From Streptomyces sp. NBC_00683 (GTDB lineage: Bacteria; Actinomycetota; Actinomycetes; Streptomycetales; Streptomycetaceae), in the NCBI RefSeq assembly GCF_036226745.1, contig NZ_CP109013.1, positions 6,944,001 through 7,008,000 of the forward strand: DNA of 64,000 nt, written 5' to 3'. The notes under the pieces are model-generated. The model was not told where the DNA came from. It saw only the letters and a program-made list of their open reading frames with translations, and searched no databases. Each line of letters begins with the position of its first letter. Positions within the stretch are counted from its first letter, which is position 1. Below, piece after piece: positions 9,202-18,012 of the stretch. The position numbers were made by a program, and so were the translations under genes.

Positions 9202-9846
9202 TCAGGCGGCCGGCATCAGGACGGTGTCGATGATGTAGACCGTGGCGTTGGAGGTGGGGACGTTGCCGCAGACGACCTTCGAGGAGTCGTTCACGGTGTA
9301 CGTCATGTCCGAACCGGACGTCGTCAGCTGCGTCTTGGCCAGAGTGTCGAAGGAGCCCTTGTCCAGCTGCGAGGGCGCCAGCTTCTCGCCCACGACGTGC
9401 GAGGTGAGCACCTTGGTGAGCGCGGCCTTGTCGGCGAGCAGCTTGTCCAGGTCGGCCTTCGGGATCTTGGCGAAGGCGTCGTTGGTCGGGGCGAACACCG
9501 TGATGTTCTCCGCACTGTTCAGGGTGTCGACGAGGCCGGCCTGCTTGACGGCCGTGACCAGGGTGGACAGCGCCGGGTTGTTCGACGCCGCCGTGGCGAC
9601 CGGGTCCTGGGCCATCCCCTTGAAGGAGCCCGCGCCGTCCTTCGGGACCGTCGCACAGGCCGGGCCGAAAGGCTCGTCCATGGGCTGGGTCTCCTTGGCC
9701 GGAGCGCTCGACGCGGCCTTGTCCGCACCGGAGTCGGAGCCGGACGCCGCGGTGTCGGAGTCGCTGGAGCAGGCGGTCATCGCCAGCGGCAGCAGGGCGG
9801 CGGCGGAGACGGCGACGGCGACGCGGCGGAGGTGACGGTTGTTCAT
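9202..9846 (-). CDS. Fasciclin-domain lipoprotein (MPT70/MPT83-like)
   Basis: A 214-residue protein from ATG 9846, AGGAGAA ribosome-binding site. It has a lipoprotein signal peptide ending in LAMTAC (lipidated Cys at residue 26), a Ser/Asp/Ala-rich linker, and one fasciclin domain from about residue 78 to the end with the H1 element (NITVFAPTNDAFAKI) and the H2-like element (ATVYIIDTVLMP). In mycobacteria the fasciclin proteins MPT70 and MPT83 are major targets of SigK. Here the gene lies 75 bp after the molybdopterin oxidoreductase on the same strand, so it is probably read from that gene's SigK-type promoter. Its ligand is unknown. Confidence 0.9.
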   Translation of the reverse strand: MNNRHLRRVAVAVSAAALLPLAMTACSSDSDTAASGSDSGADKAASSAPAKETQPMDEPFGPACATVPKDGAGSFKGMAQDPVATAASNNPALSTLVTAVKQAGLVDTLNSAENITVFAPTNDAFAKIPKADLDKLLADKAALTKVLTSHVVGEKLAPSQLDKGSFDTLAKTQLTTSGSDMTYTVNDSSKVVCGNVPTSNATVYIIDTVLMPAA

Positions 9847-9921
9847 GGTGTTCTCCTGTGAGGGTTGTCGATCAACAAAGGGAAAGGGGAAAGGAAGAGG
9901 GATCGGTGGAGGGCCGGGCGG

Positions 9922-11550
9922 TCAGGACACGTCGACCACCACCGAGTGCCATCCGGTCGCACCGTTCGGCACGGTGCCGACACGCTTGTCGGTCTGGGTG
10001 ACGCCGGTACGGTCGGTCGCGCGGACCTCGAGGGTGTGGTGGCCGGTCGTGGCCGGCCACTCCCACACCCATTGGCGCCAGGTGTCACGACCGGCCTCGG
10101 CGGCCAGCCGTGCGGTGTGCCACGCGCCGCCGTCCACCCGGACCTCCACCCGGGCGATGCCCCGGTGCTGGGCCCAGGCGACGCCGGCGACGGGAACGGT
10201 GCCCGCGCGCGGGGAGGCGAAGGGGCGGGGCGTGTCGATGCGTGACTGGGTCTTGACGGGAGCCTCGCGCGACCAGTCGCGCTCGACCCAGTACGCGTCG
10301 TACGCGTCGAACGTCGTGAGTTCGATGTCCCGGATCCACTTGCAGGCCGAGACGTAGCCGTACAGACCGGGAACGACCATCCGGACGGGGAAGCCGTGGT
10401 CGAACGGCAGGGGTTCGCCGTTCATGCCGACCGCGAGCAGTGCGTCGCGGCCGTCCATGACCGCCTCGACCGGGGTGCCGATCGTCATCCCGTCGACGGA
10501 ACGCGCCACGATCTGGTCCGCGGGCCCGCCCTTCGACGGGGGCTTGACCCCGGCCTCGCCCAGCAGGTCGGCCAGTCGTACGCCGATCCACCGGGCGTTG
10601 CCCACGTACGGACCACCCACCTGGTTGGACACGCAGGTCAGCGTGATGTCCCGTTCGACGAGTTCGCGCCGCAGGAGGTCCTGGAAGCCGAGGGTGACGG
10701 GTCGCGCCACCCCCTTGCCGTGGATCCGCAGCCGCCACCGGTCGGCGTCGACGCGCGGGACCACCAGGGCGGTGTCCACCCGGTAGAAGTCCTTGTTCGG
10801 CGTGACGAAGGAGCTCAGCCCCCGGATCCCCAGATCGGCGCCCTCGGGTACCGCGGGAGCCGGTGAGGCGGGTGCGGGGAGTGCGATCTCGCCGCGTGAG
10901 GCGGAGACCCCGGCCAGTTCGGACGCCTGGAGCCGACGGCCCAGGAGTCCGGCACCGGCCGAGGCCGCCGCGGCAGCGGTCGCCGCGATCACGAATCCGC
11001 GGCGGTCGAAGGCACCCCGCGCCCCGCCGTCCGTCTCACCCGCCGCGGGAGACGGGCCGGCTGCCGGCGCGAGCCGTCCGGCCAGGAGGTACAGGACCCC
11101 CGCGGCCACCACGGCGCCCACGACCGACGGCAGCGCGTCACCCGGACGGCCTTCCGGCCGCCCGGCCGCCGCGACTGCGCCGACCACACCGAAGACCAGT
11201 ACAGCCGCAGCGCCGCTCCGCCGGTGCCGCAGCGCGAGGACCCCGACCGCCATGGCGAAGAGCGCCAGGAGTACGAGGATCCCGAACTGCAGCACCAGCT
11301 TGTCGCCGGTGCCGAAGTTCCGTACGGCGAAGTCCTTGACGGCAGGGGGAGTCCGGTCGATGACCGCTCCGCCCACCGCCGTGACCGGCCCCGCCTCGGG
11401 ACGTACGGCAGCCGCGACGAGTTCGGCCACGCACAGGGCGGTGAACCCGGCGATCAGACCGCTGAGCGCGGCGAACGCGGCGCGTGCCCAGCGGGATCCC
11501 CGGGACGCGGAGGCCCCGTCCTTCTGCGAAACGTATCGGTCTGTGCTCAC
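9922..11550 (-). CDS. Membrane-anchored molybdopterin-dependent oxidoreductase (sulfite-oxidase fold)
   Basis: A 542-residue protein from GTG 11550. The first ~200 residues hold about five hydrophobic helices and a short Arg/Ala-rich segment. From about residue 245 follows a sulfite-oxidase-like molybdopterin domain with LTCVSNQVGG, whose Cys is the likely Mo ligand, then GYVSACKWIRDIEL, and a C-terminal Mo-co dimerisation domain (GIARVEVRVDGG). The catalytic part should lie outside the membrane. The electron acceptor is not identifiable. It is divergent from the lipid-modification operon, and both promoters carry the same SigK-like elements. A leaderless transcript is likely because the -10 box ends 6 bases before the GTG and no Shine-Dalgarno sequence is visible. 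Confidence 0.88.
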   Translation of the reverse strand: MSTDRYVSQKDGASASRGSRWARAAFAALSGLIAGFTALCVAELVAAAVRPEAGPVTAVGGAVIDRTPPAVKDFAVRNFGTGDKLVLQFGILVLLALFAMAVGVLALRHRRSGAAAVLVFGVVGAVAAAGRPEGRPGDALPSVVGAVVAAGVLYLLAGRLAPAAGPSPAAGETDGGARGAFDRRGFVIAATAAAAASAGAGLLGRRLQASELAGVSASRGEIALPAPASPAPAVPEGADLGIRGLSSFVTPNKDFYRVDTALVVPRVDADRWRLRIHGKGVARPVTLGFQDLLRRELVERDITLTCVSNQVGGPYVGNARWIGVRLADLLGEAGVKPPSKGGPADQIVARSVDGMTIGTPVEAVMDGRDALLAVGMNGEPLPFDHGFPVRMVVPGLYGYVSACKWIRDIELTTFDAYDAYWVERDWSREAPVKTQSRIDTPRPFASPRAGTVPVAGVAWAQHRGIARVEVRVDGGAWHTARLAAEAGRDTWRQWVWEWPATTGHHTLEVRATDRTGVTQTDKRVGTVPNGATGWHSVVVDVS

Positions 11551-11556
11551 ACCAGG

Positions 11557-11585
11557 AGTTCGGCACCGGGGGCCCCGCGGATTGG
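11557..11585 (-). promoter_or_regulatory. SigK-type promoter of the molybdopterin oxidoreductase/fasciclin unit
   Basis: On the minus strand CCAATCC (11585-11579), a 16-bp spacer, then CGAACT (11562-11557). The same elements and the same spacer length occur upstream of the flavin oxidoreductase gene and of sigK. The -10 element is 6 bases from the GTG start. Confidence 0.75.
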
Positions 11586-11619
11586 TCGTTCACCCGGTCG
11601 AAGGAAGTTCGGGCAGCGG

Positions 11620-11648
11620 CCAATCCGCGTGCCGACCTGCACCGAATG
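11620..11648 (+). promoter_or_regulatory. SigK-type promoter of the lipid-modification operon
   Basis: CCAATCC (11620-11626), a 16-bp spacer, CGAATG (11643-11648). It is the divergent twin of the site at 11557-11585 and resembles the CCATCC/CGAAT-type elements I recall for mycobacterial SigK promoters. The predicted leader of about 50 bases contains the GGAAGGAA ribosome-binding site of the first gene. Confidence 0.78.
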
Positions 11649-11707
11649 ACCTCTGAGGGGCTCTCCGGCGAGCCCCGGTCAGCCGTGGAACACCGGAAGG
11701 AACACCC

Positions 11708-12979
11708 ATGACAACGGACCGGCGGCGCACAGCCGTGGTCGGCAGCGGAGTGGCGGGGCTGACCGCCGCGTACGTCCTGGGCAGGGCGCGGGACGTGACA
11801 CTCCACGAGGCCGACGAGCGCGTCGGGGGCCACGCCCACACGCACGACCTGACCTCCTCGGACGGCCGCATACACCGCGTCGACTCGGGGTTCATCGTGC
11901 ACAACCGGCGTACCTACCCCCATCTGCTCCGGCTCTTCGACGAACTCGGTGTGGCCACCCAGGAGTCGGAGATGAGCATGTCCGTGCGCTGCGAGGGCTG
12001 CGGCCTGGAGTACGCGGGCGCCCGGGGCGCCGCGGGACTGTTCGCCCGGCCGGGCGCCGTCCTGCGGGGCCCGTACCTGCGCATGCTCGCGGAAGTGCCC
12101 CGATTCCACCGGGCCGCCCGGGCCCTGCTCGCCCGGGACGACGGCGCGTCCGCCATGACCCTGGGGCAGTTCGCCGCCCGGGGCCGCTTCTCCCCGTACT
12201 TCACGGCCCACTTCCTGACACCCATGGTCTCCGCCGTCTGGTCCTGCGACCCGGTGACCGCGCTGCACTACCCGGCCCGCTACCTCTTCCGGTTCCTGGA
12301 CCACCACGGAATGCTCTCGATCGGCGGGTCACCGGTGTGGCGGACCGTCACCGGCGGATCGCGCGCCTACGTCGACCGCATCGCCAAGCAGGTGCACTCC
12401 GTGCGTACCTCCACTCCCGTGCGGGCGGTCCGCCGGCACAGCGACGGCGTGGAGATCGTCACCGAGGACGGTGCCACGCAGGAGTACGACGAGGTGGTCG
12501 TCGCCACCCACCCCGACCAGGCGCTCCGCCTGCTCGCCGACCCCACCGACGAGGAACGGCGCACCCTCGGAGCCTTCCGCTACTCTCGCAACCCCACGCT
12601 GCTGCACACCGATACCGCGGTCCTGCCGCGCAGCCGGCGCGCCGCGGCCTCGTGGAACTACCTGATGCCGTCCTGCGCGGCAGACGCCGACCGGGTCACC
12701 GTCAGCTACGACATGAACCGGCTCCAACGGCTGGACGCCCCCGAGGGGTTCGTCGTCACGCTGAACGGTGCGGACAGGGTCGACCCCGGCCTCGTCCGGG
12801 CCCGCATGGTCTACGAACACCCCGTCTTCACCCCGGAATCGGTCGCAGCCCAGGGTCGGCTGCCGGCCCTCTCGGGACCGGTCACCGCCTACGCCGGGGC
12901 CTACCACGGCTGGGGGTTCCACGAGGACGGCTGCCGTTCCGGAGCCGAGGCGGCCGCCGCTCTGGGGGTGAACTGGTGA
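11708..12979 (+). CDS. FAD-dependent oxidoreductase (COG2907, Rv0449c-like)
   Basis: A 423-residue flavoprotein from ATG 11708. The N-terminal Rossmann motif VVGSGVAGLTAAYVL (residues 10-24), the acidic ADP-ribose contact (TLHEADERVGGHAHT) and a C-terminal GAYHGWGFHEDGCRSG segment mark the amine-oxidase/desaturase-like COG2907 family. Homologues sit beside cyclopropane-synthase-like methylases in mycobacteria (the sigK operon) and in alphaproteobacteria that make modified phospholipid acyl chains. The likely job is oxidation, reduction or desaturation of a methylated membrane acyl chain; the exact reaction is inference. It is first in a five-gene operon with 4-bp GTGA overlaps throughout. Confidence 0.88.
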   Translation: MTTDRRRTAVVGSGVAGLTAAYVLGRARDVTLHEADERVGGHAHTHDLTSSDGRIHRVDSGFIVHNRRTYPHLLRLFDELGVATQESEMSMSVRCEGCGLEYAGARGAAGLFARPGAVLRGPYLRMLAEVPRFHRAARALLARDDGASAMTLGQFAARGRFSPYFTAHFLTPMVSAVWSCDPVTALHYPARYLFRFLDHHGMLSIGGSPVWRTVTGGSRAYVDRIAKQVHSVRTSTPVRAVRRHSDGVEIVTEDGATQEYDEVVVATHPDQALRLLADPTDEERRTLGAFRYSRNPTLLHTDTAVLPRSRRAAASWNYLMPSCAADADRVTVSYDMNRLQRLDAPEGFVVTLNGADRVDPGLVRARMVYEHPVFTPESVAAQGRLPALSGPVTAYAGAYHGWGFHEDGCRSGAEAAAALGVNW

Positions 12980-13698
12980 GCGCCCTCTATCCGTGCGCCA
13001 TCACCCACGTACGCACGGCGCCCCGCCGGTACGACCTGCGGCACCGCGGCTACTTGTGGCTGATCGACCCGGACCGGCCGCCACGGCTCCCGGCCGTCCT
13101 GCGCCCGCTGGCCCGCTTCGACGCGCGCGACCACTTCGGCGGCACGGCACCCACGATCCGGGCCGGGCTGGAGCGGTTCCTCACCGCCCGGGGCATCGAC
13201 CTCGCCGACGGCACCGTCACCATGCTCACCCAGGCCCGGGTCCTCGGCCACGTCTTCAATCCGCTGACCGTCTACTGGTGCCACCGCCCCGACGGAACGC
13301 CGCTCTGCGTGGTCGCGGAGGTGCACAACACCTACGGGGAACGTCACTGCTACCTGCTGCACCCGGACGCGGCCGAACGGGCGGTGACCGGCAAGGAGTT
13401 CTACGTGTCGCCGTTCTTCCCCGTGGACGGCGACTACCGCATGCGGCTGCCCGAGCCCGACGGTGGGCTGAACCTGACGGTCCATCTGGAGCGAGCGGGA
13501 ACACGTCCGTTCACGGCGACCGTACGGGGAACGCGGCGCCCCGGTACGCCTGCCCAGCTGCTCCGGCTCTTCCTCCGCCACCCCCTTTCCACCGTTGTCG
13601 TGTCCGCCGCCATCAGGCTGCACGGCATCCGGCTGTTCCTGCGCCGGCTGCCCGTGCAGCCACGTCCCCGTCACCGCACACAGGAAGGCATGCAGTGA
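12976..13698 (+). CDS. DUF1365 family protein (Rv0448c-like)
   Basis: A 240-residue protein from GTG 12976, whose start codon overlaps the stop of the flavin oxidoreductase in GTGA. It has the DUF1365 features RRYDLRHRGYLWLIDPD near the start, RVLGHVFNPLTVYWC around residue 90, AEVHNTYGERHCYLL around residue 113 and KEFYVSPFFPVDGDY around residue 138. The family travels with COG2907 flavoproteins and CFA-type methylases in many bacteria and is suspected to take part in acyl-chain modification. No cofactor motif is obvious; the conserved His and Tyr residues could hold a metal. Confidence 0.87.
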   Translation: MSALYPCAITHVRTAPRRYDLRHRGYLWLIDPDRPPRLPAVLRPLARFDARDHFGGTAPTIRAGLERFLTARGIDLADGTVTMLTQARVLGHVFNPLTVYWCHRPDGTPLCVVAEVHNTYGERHCYLLHPDAAERAVTGKEFYVSPFFPVDGDYRMRLPEPDGGLNLTVHLERAGTRPFTATVRGTRRPGTPAQLLRLFLRHPLSTVVVSAAIRLHGIRLFLRRLPVQPRPRHRTQEGMQ

Positions 13699-15020
13699 AG
13701 GTGCCCACCTCTCCCACTCCCTCAGCCCCGCCCATGGCTCCCGCCCGCAGCGGCAGGATTCCGGCCCAGGTCAGAGGCGCCACGGCCTCCCTCACAGACG
13801 TCGACCCGGACAGATGGCCCGATGTCGCGGCCCAGCCGCGGGCGTCCGGGGTCAGGACCGCCGTAGCCGAACGGCTCGTCCGGCACGCCCTCTCACGGCT
13901 CCCGCTGCGCGCCCGGCTCGCCGGCCGCGACAGCATCGGACTGGGCGGGCCGCTCATGGAGATCCGGCGGCCCGACGCGTTCTTCCGGAGGATCGGCGTG
14001 AGCGGGCTGGTCGGCTTCGGCGAGTCGTACATGGCCGGCGAATGGGACTCGCCGGACCTCGTCGGCGTCCTGACGGTCCTCGCCGGCAACGCGGCCGACC
14101 TCGTCCCCGCGCCGTTGCAGAAGCTGCGGAGACTGTGGGCACCGCGGCAGCCCGCCGCCCAGGCCAACACCCCCGAGGGCTCGCGCGACAACATCAGCCA
14201 CCACTACGACCTGTCGAACGACCTGTTCGCCCTCTTCCTCGACGACACGCTGACGTACTCCTCCGCCGTCTTCCGCGGATTCCCCGCCGAGCACGACCTG
14301 CTGGCCGCCGGCCAGCACCGCAAGATCGACCGGCTGCTCGACATGGCCGGCGTCGCCGGGGGCACCGAGCTGCTCGAGATCGGCACCGGCTGGGGCGAAC
14401 TCGCCCTCCGTGCCGCCGCTCGCGGCGCCCGCGTCACCACGCTGACGCTCTCCCGGGAACAGCAGGAACTGGCCAGGGACAGGATCCGCGAGGCCGGCCA
14501 CGAGGACCGCGTGGACGTGCGGCTGTGCGACTACCGGGACGTCACCGGGGAGTACGACGCGGTCGTCAGCGTCGAGATGATCGAGGCCGTCGGCCAGGAG
14601 TTCTGGCCGGCGTACTTCCGCACGCTGGACCGCTGCCTCGCCCCCGGCGGGCGTATCGCGCTCCAGGCGATCACCATGCCGGACGACCGGATGCAGGCCA
14701 GCAGCAGTACCCACACCTGGATCCAGAAGTACATCTTCCCGGGCGGGCTACTCCCCTCCACCGAGTCGATCGAGCGCGTCACCACCGCGCACACGGCCCT
14801 GCGGACGAGGCAGCGCAGCACCTACGGCATGCACTACGCCGAGACCCTCAGGCTGTGGCGTGAGCGCTTCGAGGAGCGGGCGGACCAGGTCGGCGCCCTC
14901 GGCTTCGACGCGACATTCCGGCGCATGTGGACCTTCTACCTCGCCTACTCCGAGGCCGGATTCCGGTCCGGCTACCTCGACGTGCAGCAGATTCTCCTGA
15001 CCCGTGAGGACACCGCGTGA
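13695..15020 (+). CDS. Cyclopropane-fatty-acid-synthase-like methyltransferase 1 (UfaA1-like)
   Basis: A 441-residue protein from GTG 13695 (GTGA overlap with the DUF1365 gene). About 150 N-terminal residues form the lipid-binding/lid region (GFGESYMAGEWDSPDLVGVL). The SAM-dependent domain follows, with ISHHYDLSNDLFALFLDD, the SAM loop LLEIGTGWGELALRAA and VSVEMIEAVG. CFA-type enzymes transfer a methyl or methylene group from SAM to the double bond of an unsaturated phospholipid acyl chain. The mycobacterial homologue UfaA1 (Rv0447c) has been linked to tuberculostearic acid. The motif EIGTGWGE differs from the EIGCGWGG/DIGCGWGS form in the next gene, suggesting the two enzymes act on different substrates or carry out different steps. 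Confidence 0.9.
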   Translation: MKVPTSPTPSAPPMAPARSGRIPAQVRGATASLTDVDPDRWPDVAAQPRASGVRTAVAERLVRHALSRLPLRARLAGRDSIGLGGPLMEIRRPDAFFRRIGVSGLVGFGESYMAGEWDSPDLVGVLTVLAGNAADLVPAPLQKLRRLWAPRQPAAQANTPEGSRDNISHHYDLSNDLFALFLDDTLTYSSAVFRGFPAEHDLLAAGQHRKIDRLLDMAGVAGGTELLEIGTGWGELALRAAARGARVTTLTLSREQQELARDRIREAGHEDRVDVRLCDYRDVTGEYDAVVSVEMIEAVGQEFWPAYFRTLDRCLAPGGRIALQAITMPDDRMQASSSTHTWIQKYIFPGGLLPSTESIERVTTAHTALRTRQRSTYGMHYAETLRLWRERFEERADQVGALGFDATFRRMWTFYLAYSEAGFRSGYLDVQQILLTREDTA

Positions 15021-16411
15021 ACACCATCACCCACACCCCGGGGTACGGGGCCGCGCAGCGCATCGCGCCGGTCATCGAGCAGTTCCTCGGTGGGCCGCCG
15101 CCGGTCAGGATCAGGATGTGGGACGGCAGCGAGACCGGCCCCGAGGACGCACCCACGGTGCATGTCCGTTCACGCAGGGCGCTGCGCCGCCTCCTCTGGC
15201 AGCCGGGCGAACTGGGCCTGGCCGAGGCCTACATCACCGGTGACATCGACATCGCAGACAACCTCGCGGCCGGACTGCGCGCCATGCGCCGCGCATCACG
15301 GGAGCAGGGCGTGCAACTGCCCCGCCCCGGCGTCGCCGACCGCCTCCGTGCGGCCGGAACCGCCCTGCGCCTCGGAGCGGTCGGCCCCCGCCCGCCGGTC
15401 CCCGCGGCCCGGGCCGGGCTCAGCGGCGCACTGCACAGCAGGGCCCGGGACCGTGCGGCCATCAGTCACCACTACGACCTGTCCAACGCGTTCTACTCGC
15501 TGCTCCTCGACGAGACCATGGCGTACTCGTGCGGCTACTGGACCGGCACCGGGCCGGACTACGGACCGGCCGACGCCCAGCGCGACAAGTTGGAGCTGAT
15601 CTGCCGCAAGCTCGGGCTCCGGCCCGGGGCACGGCTCCTCGACATCGGCTGCGGCTGGGGGTCCCTGACGCTGCACGCGGCCGCCAGGCACGGGGTCCGC
15701 GTCACCGCGGTCACGCTGGCCAAGGAGCAGGCGGCGTACGTACGCGGCCAGGTGGCGGAGCGCGGCCTGGAGGATCTCGTCGAGGTGCACGCCTGCGACT
15801 ACCGCGACGTCGCCGCCCTGCCCGGCTTCCAGGGCGGGTACGACGCCGTGTCCACCGTCGAGATGGGGGAACACGTCGGGGACGCCGAATACCCGGCCTT
15901 CACCGCGCTGCTGCACTCGGTGCTCCGGCCGCGGGGGCGCGCCCTGGTCCAGCAGATGTCCCGCGGCTCCACCGCTCCGGGCGGCGGGGCCTTCATCGAG
16001 TCGTACATCGCGCCGGACATGCACATGCGCCCGCTCGGTGAGACGGTCGGACTCCTCGAAGGGGCGGGGCTGGAGGTACGTGACGTGGAGTCGATGCGTG
16101 AGCACTACGTGCTGACCGTCGAGGCCTGGCACCGGACCCTGGAGGAGCGCTGGCCCGAGTTCGTCGCCCTGGTCGGCGAGGAGACCGCGCGAGTGTGGCG
16201 GCTCTACCTGGTGGGGGGCGCCCTGGCGTTCGAGGAACGGCGCATGGGGGTCGACCAGATCCTGTCCGTGCGGCCGGACGCGGAAGGATCGGCCGGCCTG
16301 CCCGCCACCCGCCACGACTGGCACACGGGCCTCGGCGCCGCGGCCGGACAGGACGGTGGCGTACCCGCCGAACCGGTCATCGCGGGGCCGCGCCCGGGGT
16401 CCGGCCGGTGA
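15017..16411 (+). CDS. Cyclopropane-fatty-acid-synthase-like methyltransferase 2
   Basis: A 464-residue paralogue of the preceding enzyme, from GTG 15017 in a GTGA overlap. It keeps the CFA-synthase plan: N-terminal region LGLAEAYITGDIDI, then AAISHHYDLSNAFYSLLLDE, the SAM loop LLDIGCGWGSLTLHAA near residue 210, VSTVEMGEHVG and a C-terminal LYLVGGALAFEERRMGVDQ. The two methylases are clearly diverged, so they are not a recent duplication. A second methylase in this operon is not part of the mycobacterial sigK operon as I remember it, so two successive methylations, or methylation plus cyclopropanation, are possible. Confidence 0.9.
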   Translation: MNTITHTPGYGAAQRIAPVIEQFLGGPPPVRIRMWDGSETGPEDAPTVHVRSRRALRRLLWQPGELGLAEAYITGDIDIADNLAAGLRAMRRASREQGVQLPRPGVADRLRAAGTALRLGAVGPRPPVPAARAGLSGALHSRARDRAAISHHYDLSNAFYSLLLDETMAYSCGYWTGTGPDYGPADAQRDKLELICRKLGLRPGARLLDIGCGWGSLTLHAAARHGVRVTAVTLAKEQAAYVRGQVAERGLEDLVEVHACDYRDVAALPGFQGGYDAVSTVEMGEHVGDAEYPAFTALLHSVLRPRGRALVQQMSRGSTAPGGGAFIESYIAPDMHMRPLGETVGLLEGAGLEVRDVESMREHYVLTVEAWHRTLEERWPEFVALVGEETARVWRLYLVGGALAFEERRMGVDQILSVRPDAEGSAGLPATRHDWHTGLGAAAGQDGGVPAEPVIAGPRPGSGR

Positions 16412-17214
16412 ACGGCTTCGCCTGGGGGGCATTCGCCCAGAACCTGGCCGCGGCGGCGGGTGCCGCGCTCGCCGTCATGCTCGTGACGTTCCTGATCGCC
16501 CTGCGCAGGCGCCTGCACCGGATCGTCGACGTGGCGTGGGGCGTCGGCTTCGCGGCCGTCGCCCTCGTCTCCTACGCCATGTCGGCGCAGGACGGGGACC
16601 AGGCGCGCAGGCTCCTGGTGACCGCGCTCACCGTCGTCTGGGGGCTGCGGCTCGCCGTGCACATCGGACGGCGGGGCCGGGGCCACGGGGAGGATCCGCG
16701 GTACGCGGCCATGCTGGCCAAGGCGCCGGGCAGTCCCGACCTGTACGCCCTGCGCAAGGTGTACCTGCTGCAGGGGGCGTTGGTCTGGCTCATCTCCCTG
16801 CCGGTACAGGCCGGTTACTACCTGCCGGGGCCGCTGGACGGGTGGGCCTGGACGGGCACCGCGCTGTGGGCGGTGGGGCTCGGCTTCGAGGCGGTGGGAG
16901 ACCGGCAACTGGCCCGGTTCAGGAGCGATCCGGCGAACAAGGGCCGGATCATGGACCGGGGACTGTGGTCCTGGACCCGGCACCCGAACTACTTCGGCGA
17001 CTTCTGCGTCTGGTGGGGGCTGTTCCTCGTCGTGTGCTCCGACCCCGCGGTCGCGGCGGCGACCCTCGTGGCGCCCGTGGTGATGAGCCTCCTGCTGATC
17101 AAGGGCAGCGGCAAGGCGCTGCTGGAGCGGCACATGGCGGGACGGCCCGGCTACGACGACTACCGGGCCCGTACCAGCGGATTCCTCCCGTGGCCGCCGG
17201 GCAGGAAACGCTGA
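16408..17214 (+). CDS. DUF1295 / steroid-5-alpha-reductase-like membrane protein (Rv0446c-like)
   Basis: A 268-residue integral membrane protein from GTG 16408, overlapping the previous stop by 4 bp. It has about six to seven hydrophobic helices and the C-terminal DUF1295 signature (WSWTRHPNYFGDFCVWWG around residue 191), related to isoprenylcysteine methyltransferases and steroid reductases that bind NADPH or SAM at the membrane face. It ends the operon and is followed by a strong hairpin. In mycobacteria the same family sits directly before sigK. A reductase step on a lipid is plausible but unproven. Confidence 0.87.
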   Translation: MNGFAWGAFAQNLAAAAGAALAVMLVTFLIALRRRLHRIVDVAWGVGFAAVALVSYAMSAQDGDQARRLLVTALTVVWGLRLAVHIGRRGRGHGEDPRYAAMLAKAPGSPDLYALRKVYLLQGALVWLISLPVQAGYYLPGPLDGWAWTGTALWAVGLGFEAVGDRQLARFRSDPANKGRIMDRGLWSWTRHPNYFGDFCVWWGLFLVVCSDPAVAAATLVAPVVMSLLLIKGSGKALLERHMAGRPGYDDYRARTSGFLPWPPGRKR

Positions 17215-17217
17215 ACC

Positions 17218-17243
17218 GCCCCTGGGCGCACGCGCCCAGGGGC
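17218..17243. terminator. Hairpin terminator between convergent operons
   Basis: GCCCCTGGGCGC (17218-17229) and GCGCCCAGGGGC (17232-17243) form a perfect stem with a minimal loop. It separates the lipid operon from the convergent sigK-rskA unit. Confidence 0.75.
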
Positions 17244-17256
17244 CTCTCGCTCCGAC

Positions 17257-18012
17257 TCAGGCGCCCGGGAAATCCATCAGGGCCACGGGCGCCGAGGTCG
17301 GCTGCTCGGATCCACCCGCCGGCTCGACGGTGATGCCCATGCCGGACGCCCCGTCGACCGGCCCGTCCAGCAGTACGGCGTCGTCCGGCGCCGAGGGGTC
17401 CATCAGACCGGCGGACCGCATGGTCCCGTCGTCGTTGAACCACAGCTGGTAGACCTTGCCGCCGGGCGGCCGGGCCAGGCCGGAGGCAAGGAAGACCGCC
17501 TGGTTCTCGCTCTGGGAGACGACGACGGCCCCGCGGGCGCCGTCCTTCAGGTCGCTCGATCCGGTCCTGGCATCCGGGGCCGAGAGCACTCGGGCCAGCT
17601 GCTCGTTCTGCTGCTGTGCCCGGTCCGCCTCCTGACGGGCGTCCTGCGCGACCTGGTTCTGCCACACGGCAACCCCGCCGAACGCGGCAGCGGCGGCGAC
17701 ACAGGCGGCCAGCGCGTACGTCGACCAGCGGCCCGCCCGGCCCGCGGGGGCACCGGCGCGGCCGGTCCGGCCGTCGGCCGGCGGCTCCTGCCGTACCGTC
17801 GTGATCTCCCGCAGCACCCGGTCGCGCAAAGCGGGCGGCGCAGTGGTGGACACCGCGAGCCCGAGCCGGACGGCGGTGGCGGACAGCTCCCGTACCTCCT
17901 GGGCGCACGCCTCGCAGGCATCCAGGTGCCGCTCGAACGCGAGGCGTTCGTCCTCCGGCAGGGCATGCAGGGCATAGGCCCCGGTCAGCGTGTGCAGATC
18001 GGCGGTGCTCAT
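17257..18012 (-). CDS. rskA: RskA-like anti-sigma-K factor
   Basis: A 251-residue protein from ATG 18012, sharing ATGA with the end of sigK. The N-terminal ~90 residues form the cytoplasmic anti-sigma domain with the HxxxCxxC pattern (FERHLDACEACAQEV), followed by one membrane helix (YALAACVAAAAAFGGVAVW) and an external C-terminal RskA domain (GKVYQLWFND, GMGITVEPAGGS). In mycobacteria RskA holds SigK inactive and is removed by regulated proteolysis. Translational coupling keeps it in balance with SigK. The external domain should sense an envelope signal. Confidence 0.93.
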   Translation of the reverse strand: MSTADLHTLTGAYALHALPEDERLAFERHLDACEACAQEVRELSATAVRLGLAVSTTAPPALRDRVLREITTVRQEPPADGRTGRAGAPAGRAGRWSTYALAACVAAAAAFGGVAVWQNQVAQDARQEADRAQQQNEQLARVLSAPDARTGSSDLKDGARGAVVVSQSENQAVFLASGLARPPGGKVYQLWFNDDGTMRSAGLMDPSAPDDAVLLDGPVDGASGMGITVEPAGGSEQPTSAPVALMDFPGA

